Assembly: GCA_039881145.1 (NCBI GenBank)
Contig: JAYKKI010000023.1
Location: 9,171,001-9,235,000, forward strand
DNA length: 64,000 bases
Direction of reading: 5' to 3'
Origin: Druceiella hillmani
Lineage: Eukaryota; Arthropoda; Insecta; Lepidoptera; Hepialidae
The notes beneath the pieces were generated by a model, which saw only the letters and a list, made by a program, of their open reading frames with translations, was not told the DNA's origin and made no database searches. The first letter of the stretch is position 1, and the number at the start of each line of letters is the position of its first letter. This document shows, piece after piece, positions 23,460 through 35,797 of this stretch. A program made the translations under genes and the position numbers.

Positions 23460-24350
23460 AAATTTTCTATAAAACGCTGCGTTTAGACAAGGCGTTAGTT
23501 GTGAGGCGCGCGGCCGGAAATAAGATTTTAGAGAGACTTTCATAAACGTTTGTGTTTTGTGGCGATCTCATCAAGTATAAGACGATTGGATGATTTTCTG
23601 CTACATAAACGTATGCAGTTCTAAGTCTCTAGGTCTCAAGAATACAAATTTTCTATAAAGGCTGCGATTAGACTAGGCGACAGTTGTGAGCGGCCAGAGA
23701 TAACTTTTTAAAGAGTTTTTCATAAACGTTTGTGTTTTGTGGCGGTGTCTTCAGATATAGCACTTTTGGATAATTTTCTGCTACATAAACGTATTCAATT
23801 TCTAAGTGTTTAAGTCTCGTGAATAGAACATTTCTACAAAACGCTGCGTTTAGACAAGGCGACATTTGTGAGGCGCGTGGCCGAAGATAACATTTTAAAG
23901 AAACTTTCACAAACGTCTGTGTTTTTTCGCGGTGCCATCAAGTATAGCATGATTGGATAATTTTCTGCTATATTAACGTATACAATTTCCAGTCTCTAGG
24001 TCTCATAAATAGAATTATTTTATAAAACGCTGCGTTTTGACAACGCGACAGTTATAAGGCTTGCGGCCGGAGGTAATATTTTAAAGAAACTTTCATAAAC
24101 GTTTGTGTTTTGTGGCGGTGCCATCAAGTATAACACGTTTGAATAATTTTCTGCTACATAAACGTATGCAATTTTTAAGTCTCTAGGTCTCGTGAAAAGA
24201 GTTATTCAATAAAACGCTGCGTTTAGACAGGGCGATAATTGTGACGCGCGCGGCCGGAGATAATATTTTAATGAGACTTTCATAAACGTTCGTGTTTTGT
24301 GGCAGTCTCATCAAGTATAACAAGTTTGGATAATTTCTGCTACATAATCC
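23440..24350. repeat. 186-bp satellite-like array, five copies
   Basis: The landmark aaaacgctgcgtttagac recurs at 23471, 23657, 23838, 24024 and 24211 (spacings 186, 181, 186, 187). Other shared blocks are ggtctcgtgaatag, the CpG-rich gaggcgcgcggccgga, tttcataaacgtttgtg and ttttctgctacataaacgta. The copies are moderately diverged and the last is truncated. The unit is near nucleosome-repeat length, as for many insect satellites. Confidence 0.94.
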
Positions 24351-26780
24351 AATTGCAAAGTCCCTGAATTTATTGATAACCAGCTGCGACTCCAGGCCTG
24401 CTATGCTAGTGTTTTTTATGATTTTTTCTGTTAGCTGCCTCCTGCGATCCTAGATTATGAAGTTAGCCTAGATGTTGATGATGTTAGCACGACGTTAGCA
24501 TCGAAAAATTCATAAAAAATTATGCAGAAATTTAATGTCTTTATTACAACAAAATCTACTGATGTTTTGTATGTTGCTCCGAAGTATTATAATAAAACTA
24601 TTGTTTATAAATTCAGTATAATCTATTATAATATAATAAATGAGTTTAATAGACAAGGGCTTTTACTTTTTTATTTTCATCGTTAATTGTTCCGTATCAG
24701 AATTATATCATATGCAATATAAAATATCTTCTTTCGGTGGTGAGATTTACTATATCCGTAAATATAAAATATATTTAATTCGAAGGTACAAATCAGCAAA
24801 TTGAAGTATTTATTCGGATATAAATACGATATATGAGTTAAATGTCAATTTGAATGGCTGTTACTCGTTGGGAGCCGAGAAATTCTTATGAGAGTATTTA
24901 TTTCAAAGTTATTTTTGATTGGTACGAATGTTAATATTCTATATTTTTTCCTAATAAATTTAATATGTTAATTCGGTTTTCCACGTGATTTACAATTGTA
25001 TCAGAATTAAATCGTTTCCCATGACGTCAGCGATTTAAAATTCATAGTTGTTAAGAAGTCATGGAGATATTTTCCTTTTTAATTAGTAAATCAAATATCT
25101 TATTTATTACTGAAAAGCTCTACTTAGCTTTCAATTAAACTTTTTGTAGTGAAAGTACGTACTATGAATTATATTTTTTTAATTTTTTAAAATCTAATAA
25201 AATTATACATAATATTTTCTAAAATATTTCTCAATGATAAGCGTCATTTCACTAGTTTCTATCGTTTTTTTTTTAATTAAGTATAAATAGTAACGGATTT
25301 ATTTTGTCGATTTTCTTTTGGACAGTTCAAGGACAAGGCCCAAAAGTACCATACGCTATATTTCAATGATAAACTAATATTTCGACCTATATTATTTCCA
25401 ACATTGTCCTCTGTAGATTATTTCAAATTATAATATCGTTTCTTTGTTTATATTCTTATCTTGCGAATTTCCAGATCTGTAAATTAATTTCCAGCGCATA
25501 AACGCGTCAATGTTATGGACAGACAACGAAAAGAAGATGTGATGTGGCCTTCGTCAAAGCGATTAAATGAAATCGCTAAGATTAAAACCTAAATAGAGAC
25601 ACGTTTTAATATCGTTAAAGCCTGAATAGAGACACGTATTAAGGCACATATTACCTTATGATAATGAGAATTTTTTAATATTAAATATTTACAATTAAGA
25701 ACATTTCATAAATCCTTCGGTTCCAAAAAACAAATAATCTTTTTTATATTCAAAAGTATTAAAACACTGACGTAATAAAAATGTGTCACTGTGATCGTAT
25801 TTATACAGATCAATTTATAACTCGAAATCTAACAGTCGAAGATATATTAGAAATGAGTTACACATAACCAAAGTGCATGATCACACTTCATACCGTATCC
25901 CAAGCAATGGTTCACTGATATATTAGCAGCTATCACAAGATATCATAGTACTGTATTATAATACTATTTTATGGAGTTACTCCATCATCACTGATTTGAG
26001 ATAACAGTTGACATATAATTATGGATTATAATTAATGAGATATAAAATCCACTTAGAATTCGCGCAGTGTCTTTAACAGAACGTTAAAACCGCATTTAAT
26101 CTTAACTACACAATATAACTTGGATAACTCGTCGTGGAGTCTTCCAATATCAATAAACGTTTGATATAACTTTAGTAGAATTTTGCATACAGGTTTAAAA
26201 CGTTAAGGACCAGGAAGGCGCTGACAACTCAGGGTGACTTCACTTTAGCACTTAATATGTTAATTAATTTCTCATAATTAATATTTTTCTCATATAATTT
26301 TACTTCTTCAATAAAACTATGAGCTTATGATGGTAGTGAGTCTGCATCTGAAGTTTAAACATATTTTATTTCGAATGATGTCAGGGGAGTAAAAATATAT
26401 CGGGCTCATTTAAAATCGATTTTAAAGCACTAATAAAAAACTCAAATTTAAAAAGTACGTATGTCTGCGTGTCCATCACACGGTCTAATACCTACATCAC
26501 TGAACAGCTTTAGTAGTAAATTCCTTTTTTTCTAACCTTAAAAATTTATGACGTTTTACATAAACAAAAATTAAATATTCGATTTTCTCAAAAATAAAGA
26601 TAAGGTTTTCCTTTAAATTTTTGCACCATCCTACTTTATAAGACAAATTACATGAGATAAATCATTTTCCTAATTACATAGATAAACATGTAATTACATA
26701 AGTTACGTTTCATAAAAAACTTATGAAAATTGAGGGCGTTCATTGAGAACATTGAGAGCGAGATATGGTGCAAACTATAC
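24351..26780. other. AT-rich sequence, nothing recognised
   Basis: About 2.4 kb. A slightly GC-richer start (24360-24510) has repeated gttagc motifs, and a short duplication around cctaaatagagacacg occurs at 25585-25640. No gene is supported. Confidence 0.5.
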
Positions 26781-26882
26781 TAATTAGTGCGTTACCAAAC
26801 CGATAATACAAACAATTTATAAGTCCGACCATAATTAGTGCGTTACCAAACCGATAATACAAACAATTTATAAGTCCGACCA
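26781..26882. repeat. 51-bp tandem duplication, two identical copies
   Basis: The 51-bp unit starting taattagtgcgttaccaaac is followed immediately by an exact second copy, then diverges. Exact identity points to a recent event. Confidence 0.96.
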
Positions 26883-27754
26883 CAAAACAAACCAATGAAA
26901 TTTTAATGCGTATTGCAACGAAGTTTTATATAAGATTTTGTTTCGCGGGAAAATATGTGCAACGTGGCTGCACAATTTATTTGTTATCGTAAAAAAAATT
27001 GTTTTATGCTATTAATATTGAAAAAAAAAACAAAATCAGGAATTTGTATTTTCTTTCCATCTACATATGAATTTATTGCTTGGGCTTGCATTATATAAAA
27101 ACGACTTTAAACATATTAATTAAACTGTTATTTTAACGACGAGGAGTTGAGCCGTCAATTACCTGAAACTTAAAGTGCTCTAAATAAAACAATAATACAC
27201 ACGTTGAATGTTGAATTATAGAGCTAACTTTCTACATATAATTGCAATCATTTAATTAAGTAATTATTAATATTTTTTTTATTTTTCTTTTCTAACTTCA
27301 ATTTGCTTTTCAAGTTTCTTCAACTTGTTATCATTCCTCCAAGTCTAAGTGACCGGCAAAACCTAGTCACATCAATTTTTTTTTTGTCGCCAATATTGAA
27401 ATATCTTGTACGAATAGACCGCAAAGGCTTCAAGCCTTTACGTATGTTTAATACCTCATTATAGTTACAACGCCACTGACACTCAACAACTAGGACCACT
27501 AAAACGGGTGACAATATAAGAACTACTAATATATAATAAATACAACTAGAACTACTAATATAGGCAGCAATACTTAATACACTTCTTACATCCTTTGAAA
27601 CCTTCGAGCTGAAAGTAGAAATGTAAACAACCGTTCACATCTTTTTAAACCCTAAAGCCATGGGTGTGAACGTCCACCAATAGACGGTCCATTTTTCCTT
27701 TAAAAAGTTGCCTTAACATACGAATATAAAATAAGATTTGGTTTGGTTTAATTC
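26883..27754. other. AT-rich sequence, nothing recognised
   Basis: A 64-codon reverse frame (27320-27514) has no recognisable domain. Otherwise unique DNA. Confidence 0.5.
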
Positions 27755-28856
27755 CTATTTTAAGTATGTCTATTAATTTTTGAGTGCGTAATAACTATCC
27801 GCATGCGTAAAAGAAGTTTAGAGAAGAAGAACAACGAAAAACAAAGAAGCTGTTTGTCCCTTGTAAGTTAAGTATGTCAATTAATTTTTGAGTGTAAAAT
27901 AAATATTCACATACGAAAAGGACTTCAGAGGCGAAGCACAAAGGACAACAGGGAAGATGTTTATCGCTATTTTAAATAAGTTGACTATTTTTTGAATTTG
28001 AAACAAATATCCGCGTACGTAAAAGAACTTCAAAAAAGAAGAACAAAGAAAAGCAAAGAAGTTGTTTGCCGCTATTTTATATTAGTCAATTAATTTTTTA
28101 GTGTGTAATAAATATTCGCCTACGTTAAAAATTTCAGATAAAAAGAACAAAAAGATATTTGTCTCTATTTTAAGTGAGTCAATTAATTTTTGAGTGTGTA
28201 ATAACTATCAGCATGCGTAAAAGAAGTTTAGAGAAGAAGAACAACGAAAAACAAAGAAGCTGTTTGTCCCTTGTAAGTTAAGTATGTCAATTAATTTTTG
28301 AGTGTAAAATAAATATTCACATACGAAAAGGACTTCAGAGGCGAAGCACAAAGGACAACAGGGAAGATGTTTATCGCTATTTTAAATAAGTTGACTATTT
28401 TTTGAATTTGAAACAAATATCCGCGTACGTAAAAGAACTTCAAAAAAGAAGAGCAAAGAAAAGCAAAGAAGTTGTTTGCCGCTATTTTATATTAGTCAAT
28501 TAATTTTTTAGTGTGTAATAAATATTCGCCTACGTTAAAAATTTCAGATAAAAAGAACAAAAAGATATTTGTCTCTATTTTAAGTGAGTCAATTAATTTT
28601 TGAGTGTGTAATAACTATCAGCATGCATAAAAGAAGTTCAGAGAAGAAGAACAGTGAAAAACAAAGAAACTGTTTGTCCCTTGTAAGTTAAGTATGTCAA
28701 TTAATTTTTGAGTGTAAAATAAATATTCACATGCGAAAAGGACTTCAGAAGTGAAGCACAAAGGAGAACAGGGAAGATGTTTATCGCTATTTTAAAGAAG
28801 TAAATAATTTTTTTTTAATTTGAAACAAATATCCGCGTACGTAAAAGAACTTCACA
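27755..28856. repeat. 410-bp higher-order repeat made of four ~100-bp subunits
   Basis: The landmark gagtgtgtaataactatc recurs at 27782, 28192 and 28602, exactly 410 bp apart. Within each 410-bp block, four related but diverged subunits each begin with a gtcaattaattttt-like motif (about 27768, 27875, 27981, 28085, then 28178) and carry a purine-rich gaagaacaaagaaaa segment. The first two large copies are almost identical, while the third is slightly diverged and stops after about 255 bp. Old ~100-bp monomers thus amplified later as a four-unit block. Confidence 0.94.
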
Positions 28857-30381
28857 CCTTGCAATAATGATGTATTCGTGGTTACTGATCAGGAATCGAA
28901 CTAAAGAAAAAATCGTTTATTGCAAATAAGCAAGAGTTCAACAGTGTTAATGCGCATTTAATAGTTTATTTCTACGACACAACCGGCAGAATCACACAAC
29001 GTTTTGCGTCAGTTGTAGAAAAACACTTGACAGCTATAACGTCATGCTTTGTCAACGTTTTTCTGTACAGAAAAACGCAAGAGTTAAAATATATGTTTTT
29101 ATATTTTAAACTTTGCTCTTCAGTGTATACTTATATATTATACTTTTAATGATTTTGAAGGCTATGCATCTAATAGTCAATTCTGATACAGGAAAACAAA
29201 GGACTTTTCGTGGAGACCACAGTAGTAGCACTTATGTAAAATACGATAAAATAGAGGCCGCAAAATATATGTTTTTTTTTAAATAATCACACCATTACAT
29301 ACAAATTTGGTTGTTTACATGGGCGAAAGTAATCATACGAGGTCAAGATAAAATTCGAACAATGATTACTGATTACTACTGAATTACTGCTTCTTTGACA
29401 TGAGTTTTTCTGTTTTACTGAAGTGTTACACTATCCACTTCGGCTCGGTCTAATGCAGTCGATGTATTTGTTAGTTACAAAAAACGAAACCTAAAAGATG
29501 ATAGATGCAAAATATGTTATGACCCTCAGGTTTATTAAAAACACTTTAAGCTTAGCACTAATTTCAATGAAAATTTTAGTTTTATGTCGTCTATAGTAAA
29601 AATTATATTTAAAATATGCAAATACAACGTAACCCCAGTAAGAATACGTGTCTTTAATATACTTGTTTTCTCCACTTATAGCCAGTTGTATTTATTTGCC
29701 CGTTTTCCTATAATCCAACACCGTATCGTTCAGTTACTTAGTCTCAGCATCTCTGTCGCTCTCAGAGTCTGTTTCTCGTTCGTAATTGCTTTAAAGTAAT
29801 TATCCGCCATCATAAACTGTCATTTTTCTCGTAATACAAGTAGCAGTAAACAACCATCGCATGATTAACATTCCTCTGTGGATAGCTTCTGTGTCATTCT
29901 CAAACCAATCATTTTAGGTTTTAAATATCTTCTACATTCATATTCATCTTCGATTTCTTAGTTAAATTTTCAAAATATTTCTATCTAGAGCATTGATATA
30001 GATAACACAGCTATCATACGTTTTTAAGACAAATATAAGATTTTGGGAGCGAGAACAATTCACAGACTGACTTAACGCAAAAACACGTAATTATAAAAAA
30101 GTAATTGATGACTACTTTGCAATTGCAATATTGTTTTAAGTACAAATAAAAGCTTTGGCCATATTTTTTTGTAAGACCATTAAAACACTTCCTCGTTTTG
30201 GTTTATGTTTGAGTGGTCGGCACTTTTCAATAGACAAACCAGTCCATTAAGCTGCAGAATTACCTCAAGTGTTTTATTTTTTTTATTGTTATTCTCTGTT
30301 TTTTTTGACAAAAATATGATAACAGCTAGCGCGTATTTTGTTAATTATACTACTTAGAAGTCTTATTATGAAATTAAAAAT
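28857..30381. other. AT-rich sequence, nothing recognised
   Basis: A 71-codon forward frame at 29584-29799 has no recognisable motif. No repeat is visible. Confidence 0.5.
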
Positions 30382-30920
30382 TTAACGCGGAAGTTATCGT
30401 TTTAATGAGAATTAAAATTGGGAACACATTGAACAAAATATCATGAGTAGCCCTTGATGTGGTACCAAAATAATGCTAGTATAAATTTCGCAAATGAATC
30501 AAAATTTGAAATCTGTACACGTAATAAAATTATAAGAGAGTGAATTCTGTACAATATTTTAAAAAGAGTCATTGATTTAGCGTATAAAATAATAACAGAA
30601 GCCATAAAACTTGTTTTTTAGAATGTTTTCAATCTGTCTATCTACCTGTATGTTAATTTATCCATCAATCACGCGAAATCTACTGGACGAATTTTAATGA
30701 AATTTGGTACCCTATGTTTATATCTTCGAGTAACATATAGGATACTTTTTATCTGGATATTACAGGTTTAAAAAAAACCATTGACTTGGTGAATTTTACG
30801 ATATTGGTACTACCAACGACATCTATTAGCCTTTTAGTAATAGTAATGATAATAATAATAATAATAGTTTCGACAGAAAATTCGTAATTTTACGCGTGTG
30901 AAACCGTTAGGCACAGCTAG
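30382..30920 (+). mobile_element. Helitron-like non-autonomous element, copy 1
   Basis: The order of blocks, aacacattgaacaaaatat ... gagtgaattctgtac ... tttaaaaagag ... gaagccataaaact ... a gtctatctacctgtatgtt stretch ... tttaatgaaatttggta ... cacagCTAGtt, is matched block by block at 49250-50024 and resembles a widespread lepidopteran repeat. A 3' terminus of CTAG followed by T fits the Helitron rule (CTRR end, insertion between A and T). There is no helicase coding sequence, so it would be non-autonomous. An internal (ATA)n run at 30848-30868 is local. The 5' end is approximate. Confidence 0.6.
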
Positions 30921-32139
30921 TTAAAATAATTTGTTTTATGCCTAAAGGGAATAATTATGAACGTAAATTTGTAGAAGAATAAAATGATCGAAAAACGATT
31001 CTCCTGCTAAATAACAAAACGGATATCGTAACGATCATTTAGCAACATTGTCATGTTGGGCACCATTTTCGATATTTAGCATGGGGTAAGTTAAAAATAA
31101 ACAAAAAACGGCCAACCTTTTTCTAATTATTCTTATTTTTTACAAAAAAAATAGCATACTAATATCACGACACTCTGAAGAATTTTATCAGATTCATAAT
31201 TTTATTTAAGCATAATATTTACGTAATAACAAACGTTGCCGCCTAAACACGTCCAGACTTTCAAATTGTAATAATGTCACAATTTTATTTTCTTCGTACA
31301 AGTTAATACGTACATATCTAGGGTGTCTTTTATAGCTATGAAACACCTGATGATTATATAATAAATAATCTTATTCCGTCATAAAACAATCCTTTATTTC
31401 ACTGATTAAAAATTGACTATCATACATATCTGTCAGCATGCATTCATAAACTTTTATTTCTGATATGTATTATTTCTCTACCCTTAGGTTTTTTGGTTGA
31501 AACTAATTTATGGAAACAAAATATGTTTCTTTCAGTTCTTCTAGTTTCTTTTAGTTTCATTTAATTGTAAAAAAAATTAATTATAATGAATTTCTGCAAA
31601 ATTAACGCCAAATATATTCAATTTTTCATTCCCTTGTAAATAATACATCACCTGTCGTATTTACGAATTTAATCTATACTTATTTTAACGGATAAACCAA
31701 TAAATAACAAAGTAACAGGTACAGCAAACGTAAAATAGTTGCACAATGACGTATTCATAACACACTCGAATATGGTAAGTAGATCGTGGGAGCTTGCGAA
31801 TAATGAAAGTGAGTTTACCGCCATTCTCGGTATAAAATCGCTAATGAGATATGTTGGAAAATTGTACATAAATAAAACCGAACGAGGGCACTCAAAACGA
31901 GTCCCCGGAAGAAATGACACTCATTTCAGAATTTAATAAAACCTTTTCAAAATTCTTTTGACCTCGTTGGAGCTAGTCAGAAAAACATTCTCGAGTATAC
32001 AATGAGGGAAACTTAACAGTTTGGAAGTAAAAGAAAGATATAAGTTGTAGAGGTCAAATAATAAAAATGTACACGCTAAGTAATAATAAAATAGCTGAGA
32101 TATAAAAAAATCTACTAAGATTAATCGATTTGCTAGTTT
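30921..32139. other. AT-rich sequence, nothing recognised
   Basis: Two overlapping frames on opposite strands (31669-31920 reverse, 31739-31936 forward) show no known motif. Otherwise unique. Confidence 0.5.
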
Positions 32140-35100
32140 ATAGTCATTGCTATATTGCTATTTTGACGGAATAGTGATATCAACAGGCGACAGACCATCT
32201 TAAGAATTCACATTCTCGCGTTAAGTGCAGTTTCGTATGGCGTGTTATTATGGCTGTTGAAAAGTCATTGTTATATTTCTTTTTTGACAGAATAGTGACA
32301 TCAACAGATATGTACACAGACCATCTTAAAAATCTACATTCTCACGTTAAATACAGTTTCATATAGCGTGTTATTATCGATATTAACTATTCCAAAGTCA
32401 TTGTTATATTTCTTTTTTGACATAATAGTGATATCAGTAGGTACACATACAGGCCAGCTTAAAAGTTTATATTCTCACGTTAAATACAGTTTCATATAGC
32501 GTGTTATTATGGCTGTTGAAGTCATTGTTATATTGTCTCTTTGACAGAATAGTGGTATCAATAGGTATGTATACAAGCCATCTTAAAAGAATCTACATTC
32601 TCATGTTAAATACAGTTTCATATAGCGTGCTATTATCCATATTACCTGTTACAAGTCATTGTTATATTTCCTTTTTGACGGAATAGTGATATCAACAGAT
32701 ATATGTACGCACCTGCTTAAAAGTTTATATTCTCACGTTAAAAGTAGTTTAGTATGGGATTTTATTAAAACTATTAACTATTGTAGATATTATTATATTG
32801 CCTTTTTGAGAGAGTAGTGATATCAACAGATATGTAAATAGATCATCTTAAAAATTCACATTCTCACTTTGAATGCAATGTCATGCGGCATGTTACTTTC
32901 GTTATTAGTTACTTTGAAGTCATTGTTATGTTACCTCTTTAGCATGGTAGTGGTATCAACAGACATTTATACAAACCGTCTTAAAAATCAACATTCTCGC
33001 TTTAAATGCAGTTTCATACAACATGTTACAATCGTTATTAGTTACTTTGAAGTCATTTTTATGTTACCTCTTTAGCATGGTAGTGGTATCAACAGACATT
33101 TATACAAACCGTCTTAAAAATCAACATTCTCGCTTTAAATGCAGTTTTATACAACATGTTACTATCGTTATTAGTTATTTTGAAGTCATTGTTATGTCAC
33201 CTTTTTAGCATGGTAGTGGTATCAACAGACATTTATACAAACCGTCTTAAAAATCAACATTCTCGCTTTAAATGCAGTTTCATACAACATGTTACAATCG
33301 TTATTAGTTACTTTGAAGTCATTTTTATGTTACCTCTTTAGCATGGTAGTGGTATCAACAGACATTTATACAAACCGTCTTAAAAATCAACATTCTCGCT
33401 TTAAATGCAGTTTCATACAACATGTTACAATCGTTATTAGTTACTTTGAAGTCATTTTTATGTTACCTCTTTAGCATGGTAGTGGTATCAACAGACATTT
33501 ATACAAACCGTCTTAAAAATCAACATTCTCGCTTTAAATGCAGTTTTATACAACATGTTACTATCGTTATTAGTTATTTTGAAGTCATTGTTATGTCACC
33601 TTTTTAGCATGGTAGTGGTATCAACAGACATTTATACAAACCGTCTTAAAAATCAACATTCTCGCTTTAAATGCAGTTTCATACAACATGTTACTATCGT
33701 TATTAGTTATTTTGAAGTCATTGTTATGTCACCTTTTTAGCATGGTAGTGGTATCAACAGACATTTATACAAACCGTCTTAAAAATCAACATTCTCGCTT
33801 TAAATGCAGTTTCATACAACATGTTACAATCGTTATTAGTTATTTTGAAGTCATTGTTATGTCACCTTTTTAGCATGGTAGTGGTATCAACAGACATTTA
33901 TACAAACCGTCTTAAAAATCAACATTCTCGCTTTAAATGCAGTTTCATACAACATGTTACAATCGTTATTAGTTACTTTGAAGTCATTTTTATGTTACCT
34001 CTTTAGCATGGTAGTGGTATCAACAGACATTTATACAAACCGTCTTAAAAATCAACATTCTCGCTTTAAATGCAGTTTTATACAACACGTTACTATCGTT
34101 ATTAGTTATTTTGAAGTCATTGTTATGTCACCTTTTTAGCATGGTAGTGGTATCAACAGACATTTATACAAACCGTCTTAAAAATCAACATTCTCGCTTT
34201 AAATGCAGTTTCATACAACATGTTACAATCGTTATTAGTTACTTTGAAGTCATTTTTATGTTACCTCTTTAGCATGGTAGTGGTATCAACAGACATTTAT
34301 ACAAACCGTCTTAAAAATCAACATTCTCGCTTTAAATGCAGTTTCATACAACATGTTACTATCGTTATTAGTTATTTTGAAGTCATTGTTATTTCACCTT
34401 TTTATTATGGTAGTGGTATAACAGACATTTATACAAACCATCTTAAAAATCAACATTCTCGCTTTAAATGCAGTTTCATACAACATGTTACAATCGTTAT
34501 TAGTTACTTTGAAGTCATTTTTATGTTACCTCTTTAGCATGGTAGTGGTATCAACAGACATTTATACAAACCGTCTTAAAAATCAACATTCTCGCTTTAA
34601 ATGCAGTTTCATACAACATGTTACTATCGTTATTAGTTATTTTGAAGTCATTGTTATTTCACCTTTTTATTATGGTAGTGGTATAACAGACATTTATACA
34701 AACCATCTTAAAAATCAACATTCTCGCTTTAAATGCAGTTTCATACAACATGTTACAATCGTTATTAGTTATTTTGAAGTCATTGTTATGTCACCTTTTT
34801 ATTATGGTAGTGGTATAACAGACATTTATACAAACCGTCTTAAAAATCAACATTCTCGCTTTAAATGCAGTTTCATACAACATGTTACAATCGTTATTAG
34901 TTATTTTGAAGTCATTGTTATGTCACCTTTTTATTATGGTAGTGGTATAACAGACATTTATACAAACCATCTTAAAAATCAACATTCTCGCTTTAAATGC
35001 AGTTTCATACAACATGTTACAATCGTTATTAGTTATTTTGAAGTCATTGTTATGTCACCTTTTTATTATGGTAGTGGTATAACAGACATTTATACAAACC

Positions 35101-35362
35101 ATCTTAAAAATCAACATTCTCGCTTTAAATGCAGTTTCATACAACATGTTACAATCGTTATTAGTTATTTTGAAGTCATTGTTATGTCACCTTTTTATTA
35201 TGGTAGTGGTATAACAGACATTTATACAAACCATCTTAAAAATCAACATTCTCGCTTTAAATGCAGTTTCGTATAGAGTGTTATTATCGCTATTAGCTAT
35301 TTCTAAGTCATTGATATATCGCCTCTTTAACATTGTAGTGGTATCAATAAATAAGTAAATAC
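32140..35362. repeat. 133-bp satellite array, about 25 units with three core subtypes
   Basis: The left part (32140-33000) holds about seven diverged units sharing gtcattgttatat, atcaacagatat and atacagtttcatatagcgtg. The core (about 33000-35276) is strictly periodic at 133 bp and almost invariant, with units starting near 33023, 33156, 33289 and so on. Subtypes are A (catttttatgttacctcttt), B (cattgttatgtcaccttttt) and C (tattatgg instead of tagcatgg, plus one deleted base giving 132 bp). From 33023 I read A B A A B B B A B A C' A C' C C C C, where C' has ttatttcacc. A final diverged unit ends near 35362. Diverged edges around a homogenised core are what unequal crossing-over predicts. The repeated 61-codon frames are shadows of the unit; the 263-codon frame at 34485-35276 is discussed under findings. 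Confidence 0.97.
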
Positions 35363-35367
35363 ACATT

Positions 35368-35370
<3 letters not shown>

Positions 35371-35406
<36 letters not shown>
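35371..35406. repeat. (AT)n microsatellite
   Basis: An AT tract of about 36 bp a few bases after the last recognisable satellite unit. Confidence 0.97.
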
Positions 35407-35408
<2 letters not shown>

Positions 35409-35783
35409 TATATAAAATTACCTTCATAGAGCATTTTATTATCACTATTAATTTAAGATTATGCTATTCGGTCACTTTAGTGTCAAGTGAGCACTATTTC
35501 AAGTTGCATGCAAAGCAATCGAACAAGTACCGGTCACATCACATGTTAATAAAAAATCTTATGTATTTTCTTTTTAAATATCGTCAAAATTTCGAAATGG
35601 GGGCAGGCTCAAAAAATGCGAAGATTTTCATATTTTGATAAAATACTTTATGACCTGTCGAAAAACGTCAGCAACAAGCAGTCAGATCTATGCGAAACCA
35701 ACTGCCAAAAGAATTTTGATCACAAGTTTGAAAGTCTAATAAATTAGTTTTAAATAGTAATTCGGATATTAAACGCAGTTGAA
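35407..35783. other. Unique sequence up to the retrotransposon insertion
   Basis: Unique, moderately AT-rich sequence. It is host DNA with respect to the insertion at 35798. Confidence 0.5.
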
Positions 35784-35797
35784 CTGTCACATTAAAA
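35784..35797. repeat. Left target-site duplication of the R1-clade insertion
   Basis: The 14-mer CTGTCACATTAAAA here is repeated exactly at 36584-36597 and brackets the retrotransposon fragment. An exact direct repeat of this length is the expected scar of target-primed insertion. Confidence 0.88.

Noticed and set aside
34485..35276. 263-codon forward frame as an ordinary protein-coding gene
   Set aside because: It lies wholly inside the 133/132-bp satellite and consists of the repeat translated. I keep it as an observation, not a gene call.
32140..35362. CRISPR array
   Set aside because: Units are contiguous near-identical copies without unique spacers, and the DNA is eukaryotic in character. 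The same holds for the other arrays.
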